Shown here: positions 46,579 to 55,401 of the stretch, piece after piece | Layout of the letters: every line of letters begins with the position of its first letter | Numbering within the stretch: the stretch's first letter is position 1 | Source of the DNA: Pseudonocardia ammonioxydans | GTDB taxonomy: Bacteria > Actinomycetota > Actinomycetes > Mycobacteriales > Pseudonocardiaceae | Length of the DNA stretch: 64,000 nucleotides | Reading direction: 5' to 3' | NCBI RefSeq assembly: GCF_900115005.1 | Contig: NZ_FOUY01000001.1 | Location: forward strand, 310,001 to 374,000 | Notes under the pieces: generated by a model | Seen by the model: only the letters and a program-made list of their open reading frames with translations | What the model was told of the DNA's origin: nothing | Database searches by the model: none | Made by a program: the position numbers and the translations under genes

Positions 46579-48117
46579 GTGGAGGCGAGCATCCACCGCT
46601 TCGTCCGGCTCCTGCGGATCCGGTCGGTCCGCATCTCGGTCTCGGAGGCACTGGACGCCATGGCCTGTGCCGCCCAGCCCGGGGTGCTCGCCGACCGGTC
46701 GCTGCTCAAGGAGGCCCTGCGCGTCGCACTGGTGAAGGACCGGCGCGACGAGGCGACCTACGACGAGGTCTTCGACCTGTTCTTCTCCCTGGTCAAGGTC
46801 GGCGGGTCCGAGACGGGGCACGGCCACGGGCACGGACACGGCGACATGTCCGACGACACCCCGCTGGAGAACTTCACGCTCTCCGAGGAGCCGTCCGAGA
46901 CCCCGCAGGAGGGTCACGACCACGGCGCACCGGCCGACATCCGCGACTACTTCGACCCGGAGGACCTGGCCGAGCAGTACAACCTGCACCAGGAGGCCAA
47001 CAAGATCGACATGGCCTCGATGACCGACGAGATCGTGCTCTCCCAGGAGCAGACCGACGACGTCACCGACGGGCAGCGGGTGCAGATCGAGACCGACCGG
47101 TTCTCCGGCGGCGGCGCACCCGGCGACATCGCCCAGACCCAGGGCACCAAAGTCGACGCGGACCTGTCGGTGGCCCAGCAGGACGCGCTGCTGGGCTGGC
47201 TCAACTCCGAGGAGGACGCGCTCGCCGAGCAGCAGGGCACCGAGGACGACGCCGCGGCCCTGCGCCGCAGGCTGACCGGGGTGCTGGAGAACCTCCCCGA
47301 GCTGCTCAAGGCGCACCTGGAGAAGCTGCTCGAGATCGAGCAGCGGATCGTCGAGGGGCACGACGACGCCGAGCGTGCTGCCGAGGTGGACCGCGCCTCG
47401 GAGGCCGAGCGGATGCAGCTGGAGGACTCGCTGCGCCGCCTCGCGAAGTCGCTGCACGGCGCGCTGACCCACCGGCGCCGGGTGTCCCCGCGCGGGCGGA
47501 TCGACTCGGCACGCACCATGCGCCGGAACATGCGCTACGACGGCGTGCCGTTCACCCCGGTGACCGTGCAGCGGCAGGAGGACAAGCCGCGCCTGGTGGT
47601 GCTGGCCGACGTCTCGCTGTCGGTGCGGGCCACCGCCCGGTTCACCCTGCACCTGGTGCACGGGCTGCAGGACCTGTTCGGCCAGGTGCGCTCGTTCGCG
47701 TTCGTCGCCGACCTGGTCGAGGTGACCGACCTGTTCGCCGACCACCCGGTCGAGCACGCCCTCGGGCTGATCTTCGGCGGCGACCAGCTCGACGTCGACG
47801 CCAACTCGAACTACGGGCTCGCCTTCGGGCAGTTCCTGGAGGACCACGGCTCGGCCGTCACCCGGCGGACCACGGTGCTCGTGCTCGGTGACGGCCGGGG
47901 CAACGGCAACGACCCGAACATGGAGGCGTTCGTCGAGATCACCCGGCGGGCCCGGGAGACGATCTGGCTGACGCCGGAGCCCCGGTACTCGTGGGGGCTG
48001 GGCCGGTGCGATCTACCGGCCTACGCCGAGCACTGCGACCGGGTGCGGGTCGTGCGCGACCTGTCCGGCCTGGAGACGACGACGAACGAGATGGCCGGTG
48101 AGCTCATCGGCCGGTGA
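46579..48117 (+). CDS. VWA-domain protein (CoxE-like), partner of the MoxR ATPase
   Basis: A 512-residue soluble protein. A helical N-terminal domain (residues 1-75) is followed by a His/Gly run at 81-88, an acidic disordered middle, a charged helical stretch (about 235-300) and a C-terminal VWA domain with the MIDAS motif DVSLS at 344-348 and DGRG near residue 438. The order fits CoxE-type proteins that work with MoxR/CoxD ATPases. It begins 28 bp after the ATPase gene with GAGGAGG as ribosome-binding site. Confidence 0.88.
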   Translation: MEASIHRFVRLLRIRSVRISVSEALDAMACAAQPGVLADRSLLKEALRVALVKDRRDEATYDEVFDLFFSLVKVGGSETGHGHGHGHGDMSDDTPLENFTLSEEPSETPQEGHDHGAPADIRDYFDPEDLAEQYNLHQEANKIDMASMTDEIVLSQEQTDDVTDGQRVQIETDRFSGGGAPGDIAQTQGTKVDADLSVAQQDALLGWLNSEEDALAEQQGTEDDAAALRRRLTGVLENLPELLKAHLEKLLEIEQRIVEGHDDAERAAEVDRASEAERMQLEDSLRRLAKSLHGALTHRRRVSPRGRIDSARTMRRNMRYDGVPFTPVTVQRQEDKPRLVVLADVSLSVRATARFTLHLVHGLQDLFGQVRSFAFVADLVEVTDLFADHPVEHALGLIFGGDQLDVDANSNYGLAFGQFLEDHGSAVTRRTTVLVLGDGRGNGNDPNMEAFVEITRRARETIWLTPEPRYSWGLGRCDLPAYAEHCDRVRVVRDLSGLETTTNEMAGELIGR

Positions 48118-48125
48118 CCGGCGGG

Positions 48126-48323
48126 TCAGGGGCGGGGCTCCCTGCTCCGCCCCGCCCCGGTCAGGCCGAGCACGGCCCACATCACGCCCACGAGCACGCC
48201 CCCGACGAGCGCGACGACCGTCAGCCAGCTGCTGCCGAGGACCGCGAGCAACGCGACCACGAGTCCGAACACCATGGACACGACGACGGCGACGGTCGGG
48301 GCGGAGCGTGCGTTCTGCTGCAT
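48126..48323 (-). CDS. Small two-helix membrane protein, unknown function
   Basis: A 65-residue frame with a short polar N-terminus and two membrane helices (about residues 10-30 and 33-54) separated by Gly-Ser, then an Arg/Pro tail. Codon pattern looks coding, with third-position GC bias. It converges on the VWA gene (9 bp between stops) and diverges from the kinase gene at 48419. Function unknown. Confidence 0.55.
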   Translation of the reverse strand: MQQNARSAPTVAVVVSMVFGLVVALLAVLGSSWLTVVALVGGVLVGVMWAVLGLTGAGRSREPRP

Positions 48324-48418
48324 GCCCGGAGCCTGGCCGAGGCGCCCGCACCCGCGGCACCGGCGACCGTCCGGTCCCGGCCTCCACCGATCGGTGGAGC
48401 CGGCCGGGCCACCGGGCG

Positions 48419-49786
48419 ATGGATCATGCGCACATGACCGGGTCCGACCCGCACGTGTGGGAACGCCTCGAACCGGCCTGGCACGCCGCGTTCGCCCTGT
48501 TCGTGCTGGTGACCGCCGCCCTGGTGGTCACCAATCCGGACGCCCCGACCGTGGCGGGGACGGCGCTGCTCGCCGTGATCGGGCTGGTGCACGCCCTGCT
48601 GGCACCACCGGCGATGCGGGACGCCCCGTCCCGGCTGGGCGCGGCGTACCTGGCGGTCACGGTGCCCGCCACGGTGGCACTGTTCGCGCTGACCCCGGTC
48701 GGCTCGGTCATGCTGTTCGTGCTGTTCCCGATGGTGTGGCGGTTGCTCGGGACCCGCGCGGCGGTGGTCGTCACCGTGGGCCTGGTCGCCGCGGTGACCG
48801 CGATCGGGATGCTGCTCTCCGGCGCCGCCCCCGGACCCGGCTACCTGGCGCTCTACGGCGGGGCGGCCCTGTCCGCCGTCCTGCTCGGACTGTGGATCAC
48901 CTCGATCGCGGCGCAGAGCGACCGGCGCGCGGCGCTGCTCGCCGAGCTGGAACGGACCCGCTGCGAGCTCGCCGCCGCGCACCGGGAGGCGGGGGCGCTG
49001 GCCGAACGCGAACGGATGGCGCGCGACATCCACGACACCCTGGCCCAGGGGTTCACCAGCCTCACCCTGCTGGTCCGCGCGGCCGCCGGGGAGATCGACC
49101 GGGACCCGGCGGCGGCCCGGCGGCACCTGGACCTGGCCGAGCGGACGGCCCGGGAGAACCTGGCCGAGACCCGGGCCCTGGTGCGCGCCGCACCCCCCGC
49201 CCCGCCGGCCGGCGACCCGCTGCCGGTGGCGCTGTCCCGGCTGGTCGCCCGGTGCGGGGAGGCCATGCGGGCCGGGGCTGTGGGGGGCGGGGCTGATGGG
49301 TCCGAGGCCGACCGCTCCGGAGCTGCGGGGGCCGGGGCGACCCTCGACACCGCGGGCTGGGACCCGCCCGGGCCGGGCCGGTGCACCCCGGAGCGGGAGA
49401 TCGCGCTGCTGCGGATCGCCCAGGAGGCGCTGGCCAACGTGCGCCGGCACGCCGCGGCCTCGGCGGTCGCGGTCACGCTGCGCCGGGCCGAGGGCGGGAC
49501 CCGGCTGGAGATCCGCGACGACGGCCGCGGTTTCGACCCGGCCGCGGAGCGGGACGGCCGGTTCGGGGTGAACGGGATGCACGGGCGTGCCACCGAGCTC
49601 GGCGGCACGCTCACCGTGCTCAGCGCTCCCGGAGCCGGGTGCCGGGTGATCGCCTGGATCCCCGACACCGCCCCGGACGCTCCCGGCACGGAGGCCCGGG
49701 CTCCCCAGGAGACGGCCCCGGAGGCGGCGGACCCGCCGGAGACGGCCTCGCGGGAGACGGCCGAGCCCGCCGGGGGCCACCCGTGA
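48419..49786 (+). CDS. Sensor histidine kinase, NarL-type system (MnoS-like by position)
   Basis: A 455-residue kinase with four to six N-terminal membrane helices (residues about 18-165), a short coiled coil, the dimerisation motif ERMARDIHDTLAQGFTSL near 200 (His phospho-acceptor) and a HATPase_c domain with EALANVRRHA and DDGRGFDP. It belongs to the HisKA_3 class. An in-frame ATG at 48434 is an alternative start; neither has a good ribosome-binding site. It overlaps its response regulator by 4 bp. By its place after a methanol dehydrogenase it resembles the MnoS/MnoR pair of mycobacterial alcohol metabolism. Confidence 0.87.
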   Translation: MDHAHMTGSDPHVWERLEPAWHAAFALFVLVTAALVVTNPDAPTVAGTALLAVIGLVHALLAPPAMRDAPSRLGAAYLAVTVPATVALFALTPVGSVMLFVLFPMVWRLLGTRAAVVVTVGLVAAVTAIGMLLSGAAPGPGYLALYGGAALSAVLLGLWITSIAAQSDRRAALLAELERTRCELAAAHREAGALAERERMARDIHDTLAQGFTSLTLLVRAAAGEIDRDPAAARRHLDLAERTARENLAETRALVRAAPPAPPAGDPLPVALSRLVARCGEAMRAGAVGGGADGSEADRSGAAGAGATLDTAGWDPPGPGRCTPEREIALLRIAQEALANVRRHAAASAVAVTLRRAEGGTRLEIRDDGRGFDPAAERDGRFGVNGMHGRATELGGTLTVLSAPGAGCRVIAWIPDTAPDAPGTEARAPQETAPEAADPPETASRETAEPAGGHP

Positions 49787-50415
49787 CCGGGCCGGTCGTG
49801 CTCCTCGTCGACGACCACCCGGTGGTCCGGGAGGGCCTGCGCAGCGTGCTGGCCGCGGCCGGTGTCGTGGTGGCCGGTGAGGCGGGCGACGCCGAGGCCG
49901 CGGTGCGCCTCGCCCGGGAGCACCGGCCCGACGTCGTCCTGATGGACCTGCGCCTGCCCGGCCGCTCCGGGCTGGAGGCCACCGCCGACATCGTGGCGGC
50001 CGGGGCGGCCCGGGTGCTGGTGCTCACGACCTTCGACACCGACGCCGACGTGCTGCGCGCGATCGAGGCGGGCGCGGTCGGCTACCTGCTCAAGGACACC
50101 CCGTCCGAGCAGCTGGTGGCCGGGGTGCGCGCCGCGGCCGCCGGGGCGACGGTGCTCGGGCCGGAGGCCGCCGACCGGCTGGCGCGCGCCGTCCGTGCCC
50201 CGCGCCCGCCCGCGCTGACCGCCCGGGAGGAACAGGTGCTGCACGGGGTGGCCCGCGGGGCGTCCAACCCGCAGATCGCCCGCGAGCTGGCCATCGGCGA
50301 GGCGACCGTGAAGAGCCATTTGATCCGGGTCTTCGAGAAGCTGCAGGTCGACGACCGGACGTCCGCAGTGGTCGCCGCGCTGCGGCTGGGCCTGCTGCAG
50401 CTGCCCGATCCCTGA
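49783..50415 (+). CDS. NarL/LuxR-family response regulator (MnoR-like by position)
   Basis: A 210-residue regulator. Receiver domain: acidic pair in LLVDDHPVV, phospho-acceptor Asp in VVLMDLRLPG (near residue 53), Thr in LVLTTFD, Lys in LLKDTP. The C-terminal GerE helix-turn-helix is LTAREEQVLHGVARGASNPQIARELAIGEATVKSHL (key parts REEQVL and ATVKSHLIRVFEKL). GTG start overlaps the kinase stop (GTGA). Expected to control the methanol dehydrogenase operon. Confidence 0.9.
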   Translation: MTGPVVLLVDDHPVVREGLRSVLAAAGVVVAGEAGDAEAAVRLAREHRPDVVLMDLRLPGRSGLEATADIVAAGAARVLVLTTFDTDADVLRAIEAGAVGYLLKDTPSEQLVAGVRAAAAGATVLGPEAADRLARAVRAPRPPALTAREEQVLHGVARGASNPQIARELAIGEATVKSHLIRVFEKLQVDDRTSAVVAALRLGLLQLPDP

Positions 50416-50466
50416 GCCCCGTCCTCTACCGTCGGGGGCTCGCCCCCACCCGTCCCAGGAGCGCCC

Positions 50467-51177
50467 GTGATCGGAACCGACCGGCTCAGCAACGACCTCG
50501 CCGGCTGGCTGGACCGCACCCTCGTCCGCCCCGGGCTGCTGGCGCCGGACCGGTTCGAGGAGGCGTTCGTCGCCTGCGTCGCGGGCGCGGCGAAGGATCC
50601 CGCGAACCCCGACGACGCCTGGCTCGCCTTCTACCGCAACACCCTCGACGCGCTGGCGGGCGAGCCCGAGCCGGGCGGCACCAACGCCGAGATGGCGCCG
50701 GTGCACGCCCGGGCCCGCTCGCTCGTCGCCGGAGACGACGTGCTCGAGCTGGGCTGCTGCTTCGGGTTCCTGTCGCTGCAGCTGGCCCGCGACGGGCACC
50801 GGGTGACCGCCACCGACAGCTGCGCCGGCACGGTCGAGCTGCTGACCCGGATGGCCCCGCAGCTCGGCGCCGGCCTGGCGACCCAGGTGGCCGACGCCCG
50901 CGCGGTCGCCCTGCCCGACGACTGCACCGACACCGTGTTCGCCGTGCACCTGATCGAGCACCTGCCCGCCGCCGAGGGCGAGGCGGTCGTCGCGGAGATG
51001 CTGCGGCTGGCACGGCGGCGGGTGGTCGTCGCGGTCCCGTTCGAGGACGAGCCGAACCCCGCCTGGGGGCACGTGCGGGTCTTCGACACCGGTGTCCTGC
51101 ACCGGATCGGCGAGCGCACCGGGCGGCCGTTCACGGTCACCGGGTTCCACGGTGGCTGGCTGGTGATCGATCCCTGA
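50467..51177 (+). CDS. mftM: SAM-dependent methyltransferase, probable mycofactocin methyltransferase MftM
   Basis: A 236-residue class I methyltransferase. Motif I is VLELGCCFGFLSLQLA near residue 93; ATDSCAGTVELL and VFAVHLIEHLP follow. The N-terminal DLAGWLDRTLVRPG and the end with HRIGERTGRPFTVTGFHGGWL match, as I recall them, the MftM enzymes that methylate the oligoglucose tail of mycofactocin. The gene order dehydrogenase, two-component pair, methyltransferase also agrees. It overlaps the convergent DUF418 gene by 41 bp. GTG start. Confidence 0.62.
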   Translation: MIGTDRLSNDLAGWLDRTLVRPGLLAPDRFEEAFVACVAGAAKDPANPDDAWLAFYRNTLDALAGEPEPGGTNAEMAPVHARARSLVAGDDVLELGCCFGFLSLQLARDGHRVTATDSCAGTVELLTRMAPQLGAGLATQVADARAVALPDDCTDTVFAVHLIEHLPAAEGEAVVAEMLRLARRRVVVAVPFEDEPNPAWGHVRVFDTGVLHRIGERTGRPFTVTGFHGGWLVIDP

Positions 51178-52312
51178 CCGGCTCGGCACCGGCGCCGGTC
51201 GCCCTCGCGGGGACCCGGTCGAGGATCGCGTGCGTGAGCGCCTCCAGCGGGCCGCGGGTGTGCCGGCGCAGCCACCACGACGCCGCGAGCGCCGACCCCA
51301 CCATGATCAGGGCCCAGACCGCGACGACCACCGCCGTGCGGGCCGGCGGGGCGAGGGTGGTGAGCGCCCCGGCCAGGCCGAATCCCCAGGCGTGGAACAA
51401 CACCGCCGAGACCACGTTCTGCCCGACGTAGCAGGTCATCGCGGTCCGGCCGACCGCGGTGGCGCCGCGCCGCACCGGCCCGGCCGGTCCGCGCAGGCGC
51501 AGCACCAGCTCCGTGACCAGCCCCAGCAGCCCGGCCGCGACCAGCGGGGCGACCAGGTAGCGCTCGACGACGAACCAGTCCGGGCCGGCGAGCGCCGTCG
51601 CCACGTTCAGCACGGCGCCGAGCGCACCGACGGCCATCAGGATCCGGCGCAGCCGCGCGCCGCGCTCGTCGAACACCCCGGCGCGCAGCAGGGCCGAGCC
51701 GGCCAGGAAGAGCACGATCCCGGACGGGACGATCATCACGAGCTCGATCCGGTACAGCAGCGGCTGGGTGAGCCGCTCCCACACCTGCCCGGTCCAGGTC
51801 GGCGGGTATCCCGGCAGCGGCACGTCGTCCCCGGAGAGCCCGCTCGTCGCCAGGGTGAGCGCGCCGACCACCAGCAGCACGAACCCGCCGGCCACCGCGC
51901 CGGCCGTCACCCGCACCGCACGCGACCGCCCGATCAGCCATGCGACCAGCACCGATGCGACCGCGTAGCCCATGAGCACGTCGAACTCGAACACCAGCAC
52001 GTAGTGCAGCAACCCCTCGGCGAACAGAATCGCCGCCCGCGCCAGGTAGCGCCCGGGCCAGCGCATCCCGCGCCGCACCGCGGAGCGGTACTGCAGCTCC
52101 ATGCCGATCCCGAACATCAGGGTGAGCAGCGCGAGGAACTTCCCGTTCGCCGCCGCGCGCAGCACGTCGTCGACCCACCAGCCGCCGGCGAACCCGGTCA
52201 GGGCCGCGGCCGGTCCACCGGGGTCGGCGAACAGCCAGATGTTGGTGGCGAGCGTGCCGGCGATCGCGATGCCGCGCAGGACGTCGGGTGCGGACAGGCG
52301 GCGCTCAGACAC
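51137..52312 (-). CDS. DUF418/YeiB-like integral membrane protein
   Basis: A 391-residue membrane protein with about ten helices. Family marks: LSAPDVLRGIAIAGTLATNIW at the start, KFLALLTLMFGIGMELQYR in the third helix region and GRTAMTCYVGQNVVSAVLF near residue 290, typical of the DUF418/acyltransferase-related group. Function is not established. GTG start overlaps the end of the upstream gene. Its last 14 codons lie antisense to the end of the methyltransferase gene. Confidence 0.85.
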   Translation of the reverse strand: MSERRLSAPDVLRGIAIAGTLATNIWLFADPGGPAAALTGFAGGWWVDDVLRAAANGKFLALLTLMFGIGMELQYRSAVRRGMRWPGRYLARAAILFAEGLLHYVLVFEFDVLMGYAVASVLVAWLIGRSRAVRVTAGAVAGGFVLLVVGALTLATSGLSGDDVPLPGYPPTWTGQVWERLTQPLLYRIELVMIVPSGIVLFLAGSALLRAGVFDERGARLRRILMAVGALGAVLNVATALAGPDWFVVERYLVAPLVAAGLLGLVTELVLRLRGPAGPVRRGATAVGRTAMTCYVGQNVVSAVLFHAWGFGLAGALTTLAPPARTAVVVAVWALIMVGSALAASWWLRRHTRGPLEALTHAILDRVPARATGAGAEPVRDRSPASHRGTR

Positions 52313-52907
52313 GGGTGCGCTCCCGGCCGGAGTCCGCCGAGCCGGGGAGCACGGTGGCCCACAGTGGTCCGACGACGAACCAGATCCCGGCGACCACCGA
52401 CACCGTGCCCAGCCACGACCACATCGGGTCGGCGGGCCACTGCGCGGGGCCCGGGAACTCCCGGCCACCGACCACGGTCAGCAGCACCAGGACCGCGGCG
52501 GCGATCCCCCACGCCACCACGACCTTGCCGAACTCGCGCCACTCGTAGCGGGTCCGTGCCGGCCCGCCCCGCGGCGGCTTCACCGGCGCCGGCCCGCCCG
52601 CGAACCGGTGGGCGAACCGGACGTCGGCCCAGCGCACCAGCGAGTGTCCGAACGCGACGGTGAGCCCCAGGTAGACCGCCGCCAGTCCGTGCACCCGGTT
52701 CGGTTCCCCGCCACCGGCCAGGTCCACGGTCGAGGCGACGATCAGCACGACGTCCATCAGCGGCACCCCGAGCAGCAGCGCGGCACCGAGCCGCTCCCGG
52801 CGCAGCACGTACCGCGCGGCCAGCCCGGCCACCATGAATATCCAGAACCCGATCTCGGATGCGCCGATCAGCCACAGCAGCGGCTCGGCGAGCAGTGAAT
52901 CCCCCAT
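52305..52907 (-). CDS. Conserved integral membrane protein, unknown function
   Basis: A 200-residue protein with about six membrane helices; a loop with the Pro/Gly-rich segment PAPVKPPRGGPARTRYEWREFGK lies between helices four and five. It resembles small actinobacterial and Bacillus membrane proteins without a known role. It is translated together with the DUF418 gene (8-bp overlap). The divergent kinase gene begins 110 bp away. Confidence 0.75.
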   Translation of the reverse strand: MGDSLLAEPLLWLIGASEIGFWIFMVAGLAARYVLRRERLGAALLLGVPLMDVVLIVASTVDLAGGGEPNRVHGLAAVYLGLTVAFGHSLVRWADVRFAHRFAGGPAPVKPPRGGPARTRYEWREFGKVVVAWGIAAAVLVLLTVVGGREFPGPAQWPADPMWSWLGTVSVVAGIWFVVGPLWATVLPGSADSGRERTRV

Positions 52908-53017
52908 GGCAGCAGAGCCTGCCGACTCCCGGGCCCGCGGGCGTCCGGCGCACGACCGATCCGGTCGTACCTCCTTCGTCGGACGCAGCGGGCGGCCACC
53001 CGTGCTGGGATGGGCCC

Positions 53018-54247
53018 GTGATCTCCTTCCTGGCCCACCGCGACGAGGCGTCGCCGTGGCGGGACGCAGGGGCGGCGGTGGCCTGGTTCGCCTTCGGCGT
53101 GCTGGTCCTGCAGGTGCTGCCCGAGCTGCAGATCACGTGGTGGCGCTCCCCCGACGCGCCCGGCACCGCTGCCGCGCTGGTGGTGCTGGCCGTCGGGTGC
53201 TCCGGTGCCCTGCTGCGGCGGCGGCACGCCCCGACCGGACTGCTCATCGGGACCCTCGCGCTGCTCGCGGGACCGTTCTGGCTCGGACGGACCGACATCG
53301 GCACCATCGCCGTGGTCACCGACCTGCTCTACTGCGCGGTGGTGTACCCGCCGCGGCGCACCGCACGGATCGTCTCCGTCACGGCCGGGGTGGCCATCGC
53401 CGGGCTGGCGCTGGTCTCGCTCGCCCTGCAGGGGACCCGGATCGCCGCGCTGCACCTGCTCAACCTCGTCCTGATCATCGGGATCCCGCTGCTGTGGGGC
53501 ACCGAGGTCCGCCGGCACCGCGACCTCGCCGTCGCCGAGCGGGCCCGCGCCGAGGAGGCCGCCCGGGTCGCGGCCCGGGACCGGGACGCCGCGATCGCCG
53601 CCGAGCGGGCCCGGATGGCCCGCGACCTGCACGACGTCGTCGCGGGCCGGCTGTCGGCGATCGCCCTGCAGTCCGAGGCCGCGCTGCAGCCCGGCGCCGA
53701 CCCCGAGCTGGTGCGCCGGGTACTCGCCACCGTCCGCGAGTCCGGGGTGGCCGCGCTCGGCGAGATGCGCACGATGATCGGGCTGCTGCGCGACGCGGAC
53801 ACGACCGACCCGCCGACCGCACCCGCCCGGCTGTCCGAACTGGACGCCCTGGTCGAGGACGCCCGTCGGGCCGGGCTCACCGTGCGGCTCGACGACGACC
53901 GCGCAGCCGGGACCGGGCTGCCGGCCCCGGTCGAGCTGGCCGGCTACCGCATCGTCCAGGAGTCGCTGACCAACGCGATCAAGCACGCGCCCGGCGCGGC
54001 GGTGCGGGTGCGGCTGGCGACCGACGGCACCGGGGACCCGCTGCGGATCGAGGTGACCAACGGTGCCGGTTCCCGGCCGGCCGCCCAGGCGCCCGGTGCG
54101 CGGGCCGGGACGGGGCTGGCCGGGCTGGCCGAGCGGGCGGCCGCCGTCGGCGGGACGCTCGACGCGGGCCCGGACGGCGACGGCTGGACGGTCCGGGCGC
54201 GGCTGCCCGTCAGCGAGCCCGCCGGAGGGACTGATCACAAACGTTGA
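53018..54247 (+). CDS. Sensor histidine kinase, NarL-type system
   Basis: A 409-residue kinase with about five to six membrane helices in the first 160 residues, a charged linker, the HisKA_3 box ERARMARDLHDVVAGRLSAI (His near residue 209), and a HATPase domain with VQESLTNAIKHAPGAAV and GTGLAGLAERAAAVGG. It fits a DesK-like sensor. The GTG at 53018 is preceded by GGGATGGG. Its likely partner is the regulator at 55402-56052; an iron-siderophore binding-protein gene lies between them. Confidence 0.88.
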   Translation: MISFLAHRDEASPWRDAGAAVAWFAFGVLVLQVLPELQITWWRSPDAPGTAAALVVLAVGCSGALLRRRHAPTGLLIGTLALLAGPFWLGRTDIGTIAVVTDLLYCAVVYPPRRTARIVSVTAGVAIAGLALVSLALQGTRIAALHLLNLVLIIGIPLLWGTEVRRHRDLAVAERARAEEAARVAARDRDAAIAAERARMARDLHDVVAGRLSAIALQSEAALQPGADPELVRRVLATVRESGVAALGEMRTMIGLLRDADTTDPPTAPARLSELDALVEDARRAGLTVRLDDDRAAGTGLPAPVELAGYRIVQESLTNAIKHAPGAAVRVRLATDGTGDPLRIEVTNGAGSRPAAQAPGARAGTGLAGLAERAAAVGGTLDAGPDGDGWTVRARLPVSEPAGGTDHKR

Positions 54248-54255
54248 GCCGGAGC

Positions 54256-54274
54256 TGAGGGTTGGCTAACTTCT
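54256..54274. promoter_or_regulatory. Iron box (IdeR/DtxR-type operator) before a siderophore-binding gene
   Basis: TGAGGGTTGGCTAACTTCT fits the IdeR/DtxR consensus at 13 of 19 positions, with the central GGCTAAC exact. It starts 9 bp after the kinase stop and ends 38 bp before the GTG at 54313. It rules out the ATG at 54262 as the start of the next gene. Confidence 0.6.
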
Positions 54275-54312
54275 CCGGTGTCCACCGGCACCCAGCCCCG
54301 CGGAGGCCCCTC

Positions 54313-55347
54313 GTGTCCCTGCCCATCGAACGGCGCACCCTGCTGCGCGCCGCCGGAGGCCTCGGCCTCGCCGCCCTGCTCGCGGGGTGTGCCGGCGGCG
54401 GCGGTTCCGGTGCGGACGACGGGTCGGGCGCCGGTGCACGCACGATCGCGCACAAGTTCGGCAGCACCGAGGTCAGCGGTACCCCGGCCCGGGTGGTCAC
54501 CCTCGGGCTCACCGACCAGGACTACGCGATCGCGCTGGGCACCGTGCCGGTCGGTGTCCGCGAGTGGTTCGGCGGCCACCCCGGCGCCCTGTGGCCGTGG
54601 GCGCAGGAGCGGGCCGGCGGGACGGTGCCCGAGGTGCTGCCGGTCGAGGAGATCGACTTCGAGCAGATCGCGCGGCTGGCCCCGGACGTCGTGCTCGCGC
54701 CGAGCGGCGGCCTCACCCAGGCCGACTACGACCAGCTGTCCCGGATCGCGCCGACCGTCGCGCAGCCGGGCGAGTTCGCCGACTACGGCGCGCCCTGGCA
54801 GAAGATCATGGAGATGACCGGGGCCGCGCTCGGGCAGCCCGAGCGCGCCGCCGAGCTGACCCGCGAGGTGGAGGGGCAGTTCGCCGCGACGCGGGCCGAG
54901 CACCCCGAGTTCGCCGGGAAGACCGCCCTGCTGGCCACCGTGCTCGAGGACGGCTCCTACTACCTCTACGCCGAGGGCCCCGCGCCCCGGTTCCTCGTCG
55001 ACCTCGGGCTCACCATGCCGCCGGCCGCCGAGGCGATCTTCACCGGCCCGGAGCGCGCGCCGCAGATGCTCAGCCGCGAGCGGCTCTCGCTGTTGGAGGC
55101 CGACCTGCTGCTCGTCGGGCTGTACGGCGACCAGGCGCAGCAACGCTTCACCACCGACCCGGTGGCCCAGGGCCTGCGCGTGGTCGAGGAGGGCCGGACC
55201 GTGCTGATGCCCGAGCTCAGCACGCTGAACGGCACCCTGTCGTTCGGCTCGGTGCTCAGCCTGCCCAAGGCCCTCGAGGAGGCCGTGCCCCGGTTCACCG
55301 CCGCGCTCGACGGCGACCCGGCCACCCCGGTCCCGGCCGCGGGCTGA
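54313..55347 (+). CDS. Iron-siderophore binding lipoprotein
   Basis: A 344-residue FepB/FecB-type binding protein. Signal peptide residues 1-21 with lipobox LLAGC; a TLLRAAGGLG segment precedes it. The mature part shows GTPARVVTLGLTDQDYAIALG, the DFEQIARLAPDVVLAPSGG helix-strand pair and a C-terminal SFGSVLSLPKALEEAVPRF. The GTG at 54313 has GGAGG 7 bases upstream and is favoured over an earlier ATG that falls in the iron box. It has no permease neighbours, so it is an orphan receptor inserted between a kinase and its regulator. Confidence 0.9.
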   Translation: MSLPIERRTLLRAAGGLGLAALLAGCAGGGGSGADDGSGAGARTIAHKFGSTEVSGTPARVVTLGLTDQDYAIALGTVPVGVREWFGGHPGALWPWAQERAGGTVPEVLPVEEIDFEQIARLAPDVVLAPSGGLTQADYDQLSRIAPTVAQPGEFADYGAPWQKIMEMTGAALGQPERAAELTREVEGQFAATRAEHPEFAGKTALLATVLEDGSYYLYAEGPAPRFLVDLGLTMPPAAEAIFTGPERAPQMLSRERLSLLEADLLLVGLYGDQAQQRFTTDPVAQGLRVVEEGRTVLMPELSTLNGTLSFGSVLSLPKALEEAVPRFTAALDGDPATPVPAAG

Positions 55348-55401
55348 GCACCGGGCGCCTGCATCCTTCGAGGGACGCGGGCGCCGGCGCCGCGTGCTGG
55401 G

